Shown here: positions 20,992 to 30,087 of the stretch, piece by piece
Numbering within the stretch: the first letter of the stretch is position 1
How the letters are laid out: every line of letters starts with the position of its first letter
Assembly (NCBI GenBank): GCA_002102225.1
Contig: LQPB01000011.1
Span: forward strand, 1-64,000
Length of the DNA: 64,000 nucleotides
Reading direction: 5' to 3'
Origin: Mycobacterium interjectum
GTDB lineage: Bacteria > Actinomycetota > Actinomycetes > Mycobacteriales > Mycobacteriaceae
The notes under the pieces: model-generated
Databases searched by the model: none
Seen by the model: the letters and a program-made list of their open reading frames with translations, nothing else
What the model was told of the DNA's origin: nothing
Made by a program: the position numbers and the translations under genes

Positions 20992-20999
20992 CGTCGCAC

Positions 21000-21185
21000 T
21001 CAGCCCTTCTCCGCCGACTCCAGGGCGGCCAGCAGCACGTCGTGCGCCTCGGAGAGGCGGCGCGCAATCTCTTCGAGCTCGGCGAGAGACGGCTCGTGGT
21101 CGGGGTTTTCCGGATCCCCGACCTCGGACAGCTGGGCAACCAGGGCGTCAATTTCAGCGCGAAGCTGAGCGGGATCGATAGTCAT
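21000..21185 (-). CDS. Small conserved hypothetical protein
   Basis: A 61-residue acidic protein, almost entirely helical by composition (QLRAEIDALVAQLSEV...LAELEEIARRLSEAHDVL), so probably a short coiled coil or helical hairpin. It sits between the HAD phosphatase and tlyA genes with 12- and 8-nt gaps and is conserved at this place in mycobacteria as I recall (Rv1693). Function unknown. Confidence 0.75.
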   Translation of the reverse strand: MTIDPAQLRAEIDALVAQLSEVGDPENPDHEPSLAELEEIARRLSEAHDVLLAALESAEKG

Positions 21186-21197
21186 CGCGTACCTACG

Positions 21198-22205
21198 TTA
21201 GTCGCCGTGCGCCAAAGACCAGCGCTGCAGCGCGTCGCGCGCCCGGTCGTCGGCGGCCTCGATGCGCGACGGCCGGGGATCCCCGGCCTCCCACACCGCG
21301 CTAGCGACGGCGCGGACGACCGACAGCCCGTCCGAGTCGTCGTCGCCGTTGGCGCTGACCGTCACGGCCTGATCGGTGACGTCGACGTGCCAGCCCGGCT
21401 GGGGCCGCACCGCGAGCCGGTCGCCGTCGGCGTGCAGCGAGCGCAGGTCGTGGCCGATGTAGGTGGGCCGGCGGGCGGGGTCGGCGTAGACGGCGTCGCG
21501 CGCGGTGTTGACGCCGGTGAGCACCATCAGGCTGGGCAGGCCCGCGGCGTTGGCACCCTCGATGTCGGTGTCGAGCCGGTCGCCGATGACCAGCGGCGCG
21601 CGAAACTCGCCCCGGGCCACCGCGTCCTGCAGCAGTCGCGGCGCCGGCTTGCCCGCCACCCGCGGTTCGGCGCCGGTCGCGGCCCGCAGCGCGGCCACGA
21701 ACGATCCGTTGCCCGGGAGCAGGCCGCGCTCGGTGGGCAGCGTGGGGTCGACGTTGGCCGCCACCCACAGCGCGCCGGCGCGGATGGCCAGGGCGGCCTC
21801 GGCGAGCTCCGCCCAGCCGATGGTCGTGGACAGGCCCTGCACGACGGCGACCGGGTCGTCGTCGTAGCGGCGCACCGGGCGCAAACCCACGGCGGCGATC
21901 TCGTCGGCCAGCGCCGCGGTGCCCACGATCAGCACCCGGGAGTCCGCCGGTAGCTGATCGGCGAGCAGCTTGGCCGCGCTCTGCGCGCTGGTGACGACGT
22001 CCGAGCCGATGGCGGTGAAGCCGAGCTCGCGCAGGTGCAGCGCCACCTCGTCGGCGCTGCGCGAGGCGTTGTTGGTCACATAGAGCTTGCGACCGTCCAC
22101 CTCGTCCAGCGACCGCACGGCGCCATGGGTCGGCTCGGCGCCGCGGAAGACGGTCCCATCGAGGTCGACCAGCAGGCAATCGTATTGTTGGGCAAGACTT
22201 TTCAT
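21198..22205 (-). CDS. HAD-superfamily phosphatase (glycerol 3-phosphate phosphatase type)
   Basis: A 335-residue HAD type IIA phosphatase. LLVDLDGTVFRG holds the nucleophile and acid/base aspartates, YVTNNASRS is motif II, K in VAGKPAP motif III, and VIGDRLDTDIEGANAAG motif IV. A C-terminal domain of about 85 residues follows. The M. tuberculosis homologue Rv1692 is described as a glycerol 3-phosphate phosphatase recycling lipid polar heads, a role I transfer by family. It starts 1 nt after the TPR gene. Confidence 0.88.
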   Translation of the reverse strand: MKSLAQQYDCLLVDLDGTVFRGAEPTHGAVRSLDEVDGRKLYVTNNASRSADEVALHLRELGFTAIGSDVVTSAQSAAKLLADQLPADSRVLIVGTAALADEIAAVGLRPVRRYDDDPVAVVQGLSTTIGWAELAEAALAIRAGALWVAANVDPTLPTERGLLPGNGSFVAALRAATGAEPRVAGKPAPRLLQDAVARGEFRAPLVIGDRLDTDIEGANAAGLPSLMVLTGVNTARDAVYADPARRPTYIGHDLRSLHADGDRLAVRPQPGWHVDVTDQAVTVSANGDDDSDGLSVVRAVASAVWEAGDPRPSRIEAADDRARDALQRWSLAHGD

Positions 22206-22206
22206 C

Positions 22207-23004
22207 TCAGGCCAGCTCGCTGACCCGCTCTTCGGCGTCGGTGACGCCCTCGACGTCGGCGGCCGCCGAGCGCAGAAACCATTGCAGCGCTTCGTCGTTG
22301 CGGCCGAGCGCCAGCAGCGTATCGGCGTAGGCGTAGAACAACCGCGCCGCCGTCGACCCGCTGCGGGTCGGGTCCAGCTGCGGCGTGGACAACAGGGTCA
22401 GGGCCTGTTCCAACTGCCCGAGGTCCGCGCGCGCGCCGGCGGCGACGATGCGCAACTCGTCGGCGTCGTCGCCGGACAGCTGGGCCGCCTCCTCGCCGCG
22501 GGCCAGTTCGATCGCCCGCTCCGGACGGCCCAGTCCGCGTTCGCAATCGGCGATCAGCGCGAGCAGCGGCGACTTGCTGCCCATCCTGCGGGCGGCGCGC
22601 AGCTCGGCCAGCGCCTGGGCCCAGTCGCCGCAGTGGTAGGCGGCGATCCCCACGGCCTCGCGGACCGCGGCGATCCTGCTGGAGCGGGCCCGCGCCGCGC
22701 GAGCGTGGCTCAGCGCGGCTTCCGGGTCCTCGTCGATCAGCTCGCCGGCCGCGACCAGATGGCGCGCCACCGCGTCGGCCGTGGCCCGGTCCAGGGTGCT
22801 CAGCTCGCGGCGGACCTCGGGCGCCAGCTGGCGGGCCTCCACGCCGGGAGGTATCGGCGGGCCGTCGTGCGGCGGGCGATCGCCCGCGGCGTCCTGGCCG
22901 GCGTTGCGTGGCTGCACCGGGCGGGCGCGGCCGGGTCCCGACCAGGAGCCGGCCGCCGAGCGCGGTCGCCGTTTGCCGCCGTGCCCCTGCCTGTCGTCAA
23001 CCAC
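22207..23004 (-). CDS. TPR-repeat protein
   Basis: A 265-residue protein with a basic, proline- and glycine-rich N-terminal 55 residues, likely disordered, followed by helical TPR-type repeats from about 70 to 260 (ALSHARAARARSS..., AVGIAAYHCGDWAQALAELRAAR, LFYAYADTLLALGRNDEALQWF). TPR proteins act as binding scaffolds; the partner is unknown. The GTG at 23004 is preferred since the frame above it is low-complexity shadow. It matches Rv1691 by position. Confidence 0.8.
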   Translation of the reverse strand: MVDDRQGHGGKRRPRSAAGSWSGPGRARPVQPRNAGQDAAGDRPPHDGPPIPPGVEARQLAPEVRRELSTLDRATADAVARHLVAAGELIDEDPEAALSHARAARARSSRIAAVREAVGIAAYHCGDWAQALAELRAARRMGSKSPLLALIADCERGLGRPERAIELARGEEAAQLSGDDADELRIVAAGARADLGQLEQALTLLSTPQLDPTRSGSTAARLFYAYADTLLALGRNDEALQWFLRSAAADVEGVTDAEERVSELA

Positions 23005-23041
23005 CCTGCAAAGGATACGGACGCCCCCGCGGCCCGCCCGT

Positions 23042-23138
23042 CGAGTGTGCGGTGACGGCTTCGCGTGTGCGTCCAGGGCGGGATAACCGCCCGAATCCCG
23101 CCCTGAGTGCACGGCGAAAGCCCTGGGCTCACACGCCG
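23042..23138. repeat. 97-bp imperfect palindrome with an 11-bp perfect core stem
   Basis: The core CAGGGCGGGAT (23074-23084) and ATCCCGCCCTG (23095-23105) pair perfectly over a 10-nt loop. The loop itself contains CCGCCC, which can compete for the left arm. Outside the core the flanks still resemble each other in inverted order out to GTGTG (left) and CACAC (right). It fills the gap between the DUF732 gene and the TPR gene. It could be a terminator, an attenuator or a copy of a dispersed palindromic element. Confidence 0.5.
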
Positions 23139-23162
23139 GGGGGGACGGGGAGGCGAGGCCGC

Positions 23163-23552
23163 TTAGCCCGGGCCCCGGTCGGTCAGCAGCGGCGCGAGCA
23201 CCGCCGGGCAGTAGGTCGCGATCGCGACGACGGTGAACACCCCGGCCGCGTCGTAGGACATGCCGTATCCGTCGGCCACCGCGGCGATCACCGAGTCGAA
23301 CGACCCGCCGGGCCGCACGAGCATCGGGCAGACCGACTGGCCCAGCGCCATCGCGGCGTCCGGCTGCGACACCGGGACGCCGGCATTCGTCAGGGCCCGC
23401 AGGAACGCGTTGCCCCGCAGGTCGGCGTGGACGGGTGCCGCCAGCACCGCGGTCAACCCGGCCACGCCCGCGCCCACCCCGACGACCCGCAGCATCCGCC
23501 TCGCGCTAGTCACCGTGACCACAGTGGTCGTCGACGGTCTCGTTAGCAGCAC
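23163..23552 (-). CDS. Secreted DUF732-domain protein
   Basis: A 129-residue exported protein. A basic start (SARRMLR) is followed by a hydrophobic signal segment (VVGVGAGVAGLTAVLAAPVHA) with a VHA-type cleavage site. The mature part has the DUF732 layout: FLRALTNAGVPV, then GQSVCPML and CPAVLAPLL with two cysteines that may pair. There is no lipobox, so I do not call it a lipoprotein, although the M. tuberculosis gene at this place is named lprJ. The GTG at 23552 is uncertain; a GTG at 23522 or ATG at 23495 are alternatives. Confidence 0.7.
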   Translation of the reverse strand: MLLTRPSTTTVVTVTSARRMLRVVGVGAGVAGLTAVLAAPVHADLRGNAFLRALTNAGVPVSQPDAAMALGQSVCPMLVRPGGSFDSVIAAVADGYGMSYDAAGVFTVVAIATYCPAVLAPLLTDRGPG

Positions 23553-23585
23553 GGCGCGATAAAGGTTTGGCGATCGGCCCGGTAG

Positions 23586-24860
23586 CTACCCGATTCGCTC
23601 GATCCCGGCGATGTTGCGTTTGCCGCGCCGCAGCACCAGCCACCGGCCGTGCAGGAAGTCCGCGGACTGCGGCGCCCAGTCCTCGCTGTCGATGCGCACG
23701 TTGTTCACCGAAACGCCGCCCTCGCCGATGGTGCGCCGCGCGGCCCCCTTGCTGGCCGACAGGCCGCTGGCCACCAGGAGGTCGACGATCCCGTCGGGGC
23801 TACCCGGCTTGAGCTCGGCGACCGACGCCTCGCGCAGCGCGGCGGCCAGGGTGGCCTCGTCCAGCCGGTCGAGTTCGCCCTGCCCGAACAGCGCCCGGCT
23901 GGCGTGCTCGACCGCCTCGGTGGCCGCCTCGCCGTGCACCAGCACGGTCAGCTCGCGGGCCAGCCGGCGTTGGGCGGCGCGTTGCTGCGGGCGCTCGGCG
24001 GTGGCCCGTTCCAGTTCGTCCAGCTCCTGTGCCGACAGGAAGGTGAACCACCGCAGGTAGCGGATCACGTCGGCGTCGGCGGTGTTGACGAAGTACTGGT
24101 ACCAGGCGTACGGGCTGGTCATCTGGGGGTCCAGCCACAGGCTGCCGCCGCCGGTGGACTTGCCGAACTTGGTGCCGTCGGCCGCCGTCACCAGCGGGAC
24201 CGTCAGCGCGTGCACCGCCGCGCCACGCTTCTGGCGCACCAGCCGCACCCCGGCGATGATGTTTCCCCACTGGTCGGAGCCGCCGATCTGCAGGATGCAG
24301 CCGTAGCGCGCATGCAATTCGACGTAGTCGTTGGCCTGCAGCAGCATGTAGCTGAACTCCGTGTAGGAGATCCCCTCGCCCTCCAGGCGCCGCCGCACGG
24401 TGTCGCGGTCCAGCATCACGTTGACCGAGAAGTGCTTGCCGATGTCGCGCAGGAACTCGACGGCCGACAGCGGGGCCGTCCAGTCCAGGTTGTTGACGAC
24501 GACGGCGCCGGTCGGCGAGGTGTCGAAGTCGACGAAGCGCTCCAGCTGGCCGCGGATCCGCTCGGTCCACGCGGCGACGGTGTCGGCCTCGTTGAGGCTG
24601 CGCTCCCCGACCTCGCGCGGGTCGCCGATCATGCCCGTGGCGCCGCCGGCCAGCACGATCGGGCGATGCCCGGCGCGCTGGAACCGGCGCAACGCCAGCA
24701 GCGGGACCAGATGTCCGGCGTGCAGGCTCGGCGCGGTGGGGTCGAAGCCGGCGTACACCGTCATCGGCCCGCGCGCGGCTTCGGCGGCCAGCGCGTCGAG
24801 GTCGGTGGACTGCGCGATCAGCCCGCGCCAGCCCAGCTCGTCGAGGATCCCGGAAGACAT
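23586..24860 (-). CDS. tyrS: Tyrosyl-tRNA synthetase
   Basis: A 424-residue class I synthetase of the bacterial TyrRS type: HAGH (47-50) replaces HIGH, GSDQWGN binds the substrate, and KFGKS (231-235) is the KMSKS loop. The C-terminal S4-like tRNA-binding domain has [18 protein letters not shown]. It charges tRNA-Tyr. It is divergent from the transporter gene at 24989, with a 128-bp gap. Confidence 0.97.
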   Translation of the reverse strand: MSSGILDELGWRGLIAQSTDLDALAAEAARGPMTVYAGFDPTAPSLHAGHLVPLLALRRFQRAGHRPIVLAGGATGMIGDPREVGERSLNEADTVAAWTERIRGQLERFVDFDTSPTGAVVVNNLDWTAPLSAVEFLRDIGKHFSVNVMLDRDTVRRRLEGEGISYTEFSYMLLQANDYVELHARYGCILQIGGSDQWGNIIAGVRLVRQKRGAAVHALTVPLVTAADGTKFGKSTGGGSLWLDPQMTSPYAWYQYFVNTADADVIRYLRWFTFLSAQELDELERATAERPQQRAAQRRLARELTVLVHGEAATEAVEHASRALFGQGELDRLDEATLAAALREASVAELKPGSPDGIVDLLVASGLSASKGAARRTIGEGGVSVNNVRIDSEDWAPQSADFLHGRWLVLRRGKRNIAGIERIG

Positions 24861-24988
24861 CGCGCACGACTTTAGTCGCTCCGGCGCCCTCGATTCGCCC
24901 GCGCGCCGCTCGCTAAGGCAAGCTAACTACGTGGCGCATCGTTGCGCTATTGCCTTCCCCCGTCAGCGCACCAACAACGCGGAGCGTC

Positions 24989-25879
24989 ATGGACAACCGA
25001 TACTGGCCGTTGGTCGTCGCGATCATCATGCTCGCCCTCGGGCTGACACTCACGGTCGACGACTTCAAGCGGGCCGCCACGCTGCGCAAACCACTCGCCG
25101 TCGCGCTCGCCTGCCAGTCGCTGTTGCTCCCCACCCTGTGCCTGCTGATCGCCGAGGGCTTCCACCTCGAACCCCATCTGGCCGTCGGGCTGATGCTGAT
25201 GGCGGCGACCCCCGGCGGGACGATGTCGAACCTGCTCAGCCATCTCTTCAACGGCGACCTGGCGCTTAACCTCACCCTGACCGCAATCAACGCCGTGCTG
25301 TCGGTCGTCGCCCTGCCCGCGATTCTCGCGGTGTCGATGACGTGGTTTTTGGGCGAAGGGCGGTTCCTCCCGCTGCAGCTGGACAAGTTTCTCGCGGTGA
25401 TCGGCCTGGTGCTGGTTCCCATCGCGATCGGGGTCGCCATCCGTCACCGCTACCCCGAGCTGGCCCGGCGACTGCAGAAACCCGTCCGGATCGCCGCGAT
25501 CGCGTTGCTGGTGCTCGCCATCGTCGCGGCCATCGCCGGCGGGCGAACGACGCTGTGGCACAACTTCGGTGTGCTGAGCGGCGCCGTCGTGGCGTTCTGC
25601 GCGGTGAGCCTGACCGTCGGTTACCTGGCGCCGCGCCTGATGCGGTTGGCTCCGCGGCAGGCCGTCGCGGTCAGCCTGGAGGTCGGCATGCACAACGCCG
25701 TGGTCGCGATGGGCGTCGCGCTAAGCCCGCAGTTGCTCAACAGCGCCGAAATGGCCACGCCGGCCGCCATATACAGCGCCGTCGCGCCGCTCTTGGCCGT
25801 CACGTTCGTTCTCCTCGCGCGCCGCGTGGACCCCGCGTTTCGCGCCGTCGGTCGGGCCGAGGCGCCCGCTCGCGCCTAG
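24989..25879 (+). CDS. Bile acid:Na+ symporter (BASS) family transporter
   Basis: A 296-residue membrane protein with about nine hydrophobic segments. GLTLTVDDFKR near the start, LMLMAATPGGTMSNLLSHLFNGDLALNLTLTAINA (crossover region with conserved small residues and asparagines) and VSLEVGMHNAVVAMGVAL are BASS-family landmarks. It probably takes up an organic acid with sodium; the substrate cannot be read from sequence. The ATG at 24989 has GGAG 4 nt upstream and is chosen over an in-frame ATG-like start at 24950. I do not recall this gene next to tyrS in M. tuberculosis, so it looks like an insertion. Its stop abuts the mpg stop with no spacer. Confidence 0.82.
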   Translation: MDNRYWPLVVAIIMLALGLTLTVDDFKRAATLRKPLAVALACQSLLLPTLCLLIAEGFHLEPHLAVGLMLMAATPGGTMSNLLSHLFNGDLALNLTLTAINAVLSVVALPAILAVSMTWFLGEGRFLPLQLDKFLAVIGLVLVPIAIGVAIRHRYPELARRLQKPVRIAAIALLVLAIVAAIAGGRTTLWHNFGVLSGAVVAFCAVSLTVGYLAPRLMRLAPRQAVAVSLEVGMHNAVVAMGVALSPQLLNSAEMATPAAIYSAVAPLLAVTFVLLARRVDPAFRAVGRAEAPARA

Positions 25880-26491
25880 TCAGTCACTGGTGCCCGGGGC
25901 CGGGGCCCGCGGGCTGCGCCGGTACGCCGAGACCTCCGGCCGGCCCCCGAGCCACAGTCGCCACGGCCGGTCGGCGGCCTGGCTGACCCCGACGCGGGGG
26001 CCGGACACCGCGGTCAGCGGGTCGTGCAGTTCCAGGGTCACCGGGCTTGCGGGGTCGAACAGGTCGATTCCGTTGTCGTCCATGGTGATCCCCAGGGCCG
26101 AGCACAGGTTGCCCGGGCCGCGCGCCAGCGCCGCGGTGCGAACCAGCTCGCCGCGGCGGGCCCGGGCGACGTCGGTGCCGTCCTCGATGGCCGCGGCCCG
26201 CAGCAACACGGCGGCGGCGGTGCCGTCGGGCCCGCAGGAGACGTTGGCGCAGACATGGATCCCGTGGCTGCGGTACGTGTAGAGCCGCCCGGGGGGCCCG
26301 AACATCACGACGTTGCGCCCGGACGGGCCGCGGTACGAGTGGGCCGAGGCGTCGGGCCAGGGACCGTCGGGCACCCCGCCGTAGGCCTCGACCTCGACGA
26401 CGACGGCGCGCACGTCCCGTCCGGTCAGGGTGGCGCCGAGCAGCCGATGGGCGGCCGCAACGGGGTCCACCAGCAGCCGGTCCGCAACCAC
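25880..26491 (-). CDS. mpg: 3-methyladenine DNA glycosylase (Mpg/AAG family)
   Basis: A 203-residue AAG-type glycosylase that removes alkylated purines. [10 protein letters not shown] holds the catalytic glutamate, and [16 protein letters not shown] and [13 protein letters not shown] are family blocks. The GTG at 26491 gives the length I recall for Rv1688; the frame extends to 26557 but with no family residues. It is divergent from amt over 68 bp and its stop directly abuts the convergent transporter gene. Confidence 0.93.
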   Translation of the reverse strand: MVADRLLVDPVAAAHRLLGATLTGRDVRAVVVEVEAYGGVPDGPWPDASAHSYRGPSGRNVVMFGPPGRLYTYRSHGIHVCANVSCGPDGTAAAVLLRAAAIEDGTDVARARRGELVRTAALARGPGNLCSALGITMDDNGIDLFDPASPVTLELHDPLTAVSGPRVGVSQAADRPWRLWLGGRPEVSAYRRSPRAPAPGTSD

Positions 26492-26559
26492 CCAACGACC
26501 GTACCGGGACCGCCGACATGGCATTATCTCCGGTTGCCGCGTGGCGAAGGAGCCCAAAT

Positions 26560-27831
<1,272 letters not shown>

Positions 27832-27907
27832 CCGGCTCAACCCGCGAGAGCGCGTCCGCCGACGCGCGTCGCGAGGACGCCCGTCGGTAGCCGCACACTC
27901 GACACCC

Positions 27908-27936
27908 TTGACAACCCCCCATCCACAGACGATTAT
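27908..27936 (+). promoter_or_regulatory. Promoter of the ABC exporter-tetR operon
   Basis: A perfect TTGACA -35 (27908-27913), a 17-bp spacer and a GATTAT -10 (27931-27936) place the transcription start about 7 nt on, at the A of the ATG at 27944. The mRNA would therefore be leaderless, which fits the lack of a ribosome site. Confidence 0.6.
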
Positions 27937-27968
27937 TCATCACATGATGAGTTCATCGAGTGATGAAT
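27935..27968. promoter_or_regulatory. 34-bp nested palindrome, candidate TetR operator
   Basis: Outer arms ATTCATCAC (27935-27943) and GTGATGAAT (27960-27968) and inner arms GATGA (27946-27950) and TCATC (27953-27957) are all perfect inverted repeats about one axis. It overlaps the -10, the predicted start of transcription and the first codons of the ATPase gene. Its length and symmetry fit two TetR-type dimers; the TetR gene is the third in the same operon. Confidence 0.6.
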
Positions 27969-28708
27969 TACTGGGGAGCGGCCAGGCCCCCGCCGTCGGC
28001 ATCGAACATCTGCGCGTCGTGCGCGGCAAACGCCCCGCGCTGCACGACTTTTCGGTGCGGATCGCCCGGGGCACCATCACGGGCCTGCTCGGTCCGTCCG
28101 GCTGCGGCAAGACCACGCTCATGCGCAGCATCGTGGGCAGCCAAATCCTGAACTCGGGCACCGTTACGGTGTTGGGCCGGCCCGCCGGAAGCGCGGCGCT
28201 GCGCCGGCGCGTCGGCTACATGCCGCAGGATCCGACCATCTACAACGACCTGCGCATCGTGGACAACGTCCGCTACTTCGCCTCGCTCTACGGCTTCGAC
28301 AGCCGCGCCGCCGACGCCGCCATCGACCGCGTAGGCCTCACCGACCATCGAACCGCCTTCTGCGGCAACCTTTCCGGCGGCCAGCGCACGCGGGTGTCGC
28401 TGGCGTGCGCGCTGGTCTGTCAGCCCGAGCTGCTCGTGCTCGACGAGCCCACCGTGGGTCTGGACCCGGTGCTGCGGGTCGACCTCTGGGAGCAGTTCAC
28501 CGCGCTCGCCCGCGGCGGCACCACGCTGCTGGTGTCCAGCCACGTGATGGACGAGGCCGACCACTGCGACGACCTGCTGCTGATGCGCGAGGGCCACCTG
28601 GTGGCCCACACCACCCCGACCCGACTACGAGAGGACACCGGATGCACGTCACTGGAGGACGCATTTCTGTCCATCATCAAGCGCAGCACGAAGCTCCAGG
28701 CGGGTTAG
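27944..28708 (+). CDS. ABC exporter ATP-binding protein
   Basis: A 254-residue ABC ATPase of the drug/lipid ABC-2 type: Walker A GPSGCGKTT, signature LSGGQRTRVSLA, Walker B ELLVLDEPTVGLDP, and the switch histidine in LLVSSHVMDEADH. It energises the membrane protein encoded next. The ATG at 27944 (or the adjacent one at 27947) fits a leaderless mRNA. It shares an operon with the permease and a TetR gene, the arrangement I remember for Rv1687c-Rv1685c. Confidence 0.92.
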   Translation: MMSSSSDELLGSGQAPAVGIEHLRVVRGKRPALHDFSVRIARGTITGLLGPSGCGKTTLMRSIVGSQILNSGTVTVLGRPAGSAALRRRVGYMPQDPTIYNDLRIVDNVRYFASLYGFDSRAADAAIDRVGLTDHRTAFCGNLSGGQRTRVSLACALVCQPELLVLDEPTVGLDPVLRVDLWEQFTALARGGTTLLVSSHVMDEADHCDDLLLMREGHLVAHTTPTRLREDTGCTSLEDAFLSIIKRSTKLQAG

Positions 28709-29460
28709 GGCTCAAGGCCTACGCGGCGACGACGACGCGGATCCTGCGTCAGCTGGGCGCCGATCACCGCAGCGTCGCGCTGATACTCGGGGTGCCGGTT
28801 CTGGTAATCACGTTGATGTACTACATGTTTCACAACGCCCGGCACCAGCCGGGCATGCCGTCCCCGTTCAACAACGCCTGCCTGATCCTGCTCGGCCTCT
28901 TTCCGCTGTTCGTGATGTTCATCATCACGGCGATCACCATGCAGCGCGAACGCGCCTCGGGGACGCTGGAGCGGATTCTGACCACTCCCCTGCGCCGGCT
29001 CGACCTGCTGATCGCCTACGGCACCGCCTTTTCGATCGCCGCGGCGGCGCAGGCGACAGTGGCGTGCACCGTGGCGTTCTGGTTCCTCGGCTTCGACACC
29101 AAGGGCAGCTGGGTCTGGGTGTTCGTGATCGCGATCGTCAACGCTGTGCTGGGCGTCGGCCTCGGTCTGCTGTGTAGCGCGTTCGCGCGAACGGAGTTTC
29201 AGGCCGTCCAGTTCATCCCGCTGGTGATGGTGCCGCAACTGCTGCTGGCCGGCATCATCGTCCCGCGGGCGTTGATGCCAGACTGGCTGCAATGGATCAG
29301 CAACGTCATGCCCGCCAGCTACGCGCTCGAGGCACTGCAACAGGTCAATGCGCACACCGACCTGACCGGCGTCGCGGTGCGCGACATCCTCGTCGTGGCG
29401 GGGTCCGCGTTCGCGGCGCTGTGCCTGGCCGCGGCGACGCTGCGGCGGCGGACGCCCTAG
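28642..29460 (+). CDS. ABC-2 type exporter membrane protein
   Basis: A 272-residue ABC-2 permease with six hydrophobic segments. QRERASGTLERILTTPLRRLDLLIAY is the cytosolic coupling region typical of the family, and the C-terminal half has VMVPQLLLAGIIVPRALMP. The ATG at 28642 is inside the ATPase gene (67-nt overlap) but has AGAGGA at good distance, and no other usable start is in frame before the first membrane segment. It exports an unknown substrate, with drug-type compounds the usual guess. Confidence 0.88.
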   Translation: MHVTGGRISVHHQAQHEAPGGLGLKAYAATTTRILRQLGADHRSVALILGVPVLVITLMYYMFHNARHQPGMPSPFNNACLILLGLFPLFVMFIITAITMQRERASGTLERILTTPLRRLDLLIAYGTAFSIAAAAQATVACTVAFWFLGFDTKGSWVWVFVIAIVNAVLGVGLGLLCSAFARTEFQAVQFIPLVMVPQLLLAGIIVPRALMPDWLQWISNVMPASYALEALQQVNAHTDLTGVAVRDILVVAGSAFAALCLAAATLRRRTP

Positions 29461-29461
29461 C

Positions 29462-30079
29462 ATGACGGAGACCAAGACCCGGCGGCGGCCCGGGCGCCCG
29501 GCCGGCACCTCCGACACCCGCAACCGCATCCTGGCGAGCGCCCGAGAGCTCTTTGCCAGCAAGGGGATTCGCAACACCTCGATACGGGCGGTCGCAGCAG
29601 GCGCGGGCGTCGATTCGGCGTTGGTGCATCACTACTTCGGCACCAAGGAAAAGCTGTTCGCCGCGGCCGTGCACATCCCGATCGACCCGATGGATGTCAT
29701 CGGGCCGCTGCGCGAGGTGCCGGTCGACGAGATCGGCTACCGGTTGCCGGCAATGTTGTTGCCGCTGTGGGATTCCGAGTTGGGCACGGGATTCATCGCG
29801 GTGCTGCGGTCGATCCTGGCCGGCTCGGAGATCAACCTGTTCCGCACGTTCATCGAGGACGTGATCACGGTGGAGGTGGGCCCGCGGGTCGACGATCCGC
29901 CGGGCAGCGGTGCCATCCGCGTCCAATTCGTCGCCTCACAGTTGGTCGGCGTGGTGATGGCGCGCTACATCCTGCAATTGGAGCCGTTCGCGTCGCTGCC
30001 CGCCGACCAGATCGCACAGACCATCGCGCCGAACCTGCAGCGCTACCTCACCGGGGATCTGCCGGATCTCCGGGACTGA
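29462..30079 (+). CDS. TetR-family repressor
   Basis: A 205-residue TetR regulator. The N-terminal helix-turn-helix spans residues about 18-64 (RNRILASARELFASKGIRNTSIRAVA..., VDSALVHHYFGTKEKLF), preceded by a basic GRPAGT arm. The C-terminal domain ends in MARYILQLEPFASLPADQI, common in this group. It starts one base after the permease stop, so it is co-expressed and probably represses its own operon through the palindrome at 27935. Confidence 0.92.
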   Translation: MTETKTRRRPGRPAGTSDTRNRILASARELFASKGIRNTSIRAVAAGAGVDSALVHHYFGTKEKLFAAAVHIPIDPMDVIGPLREVPVDEIGYRLPAMLLPLWDSELGTGFIAVLRSILAGSEINLFRTFIEDVITVEVGPRVDDPPGSGAIRVQFVASQLVGVVMARYILQLEPFASLPADQIAQTIAPNLQRYLTGDLPDLRD

Positions 30080-30087
30080 AGGGGGTG

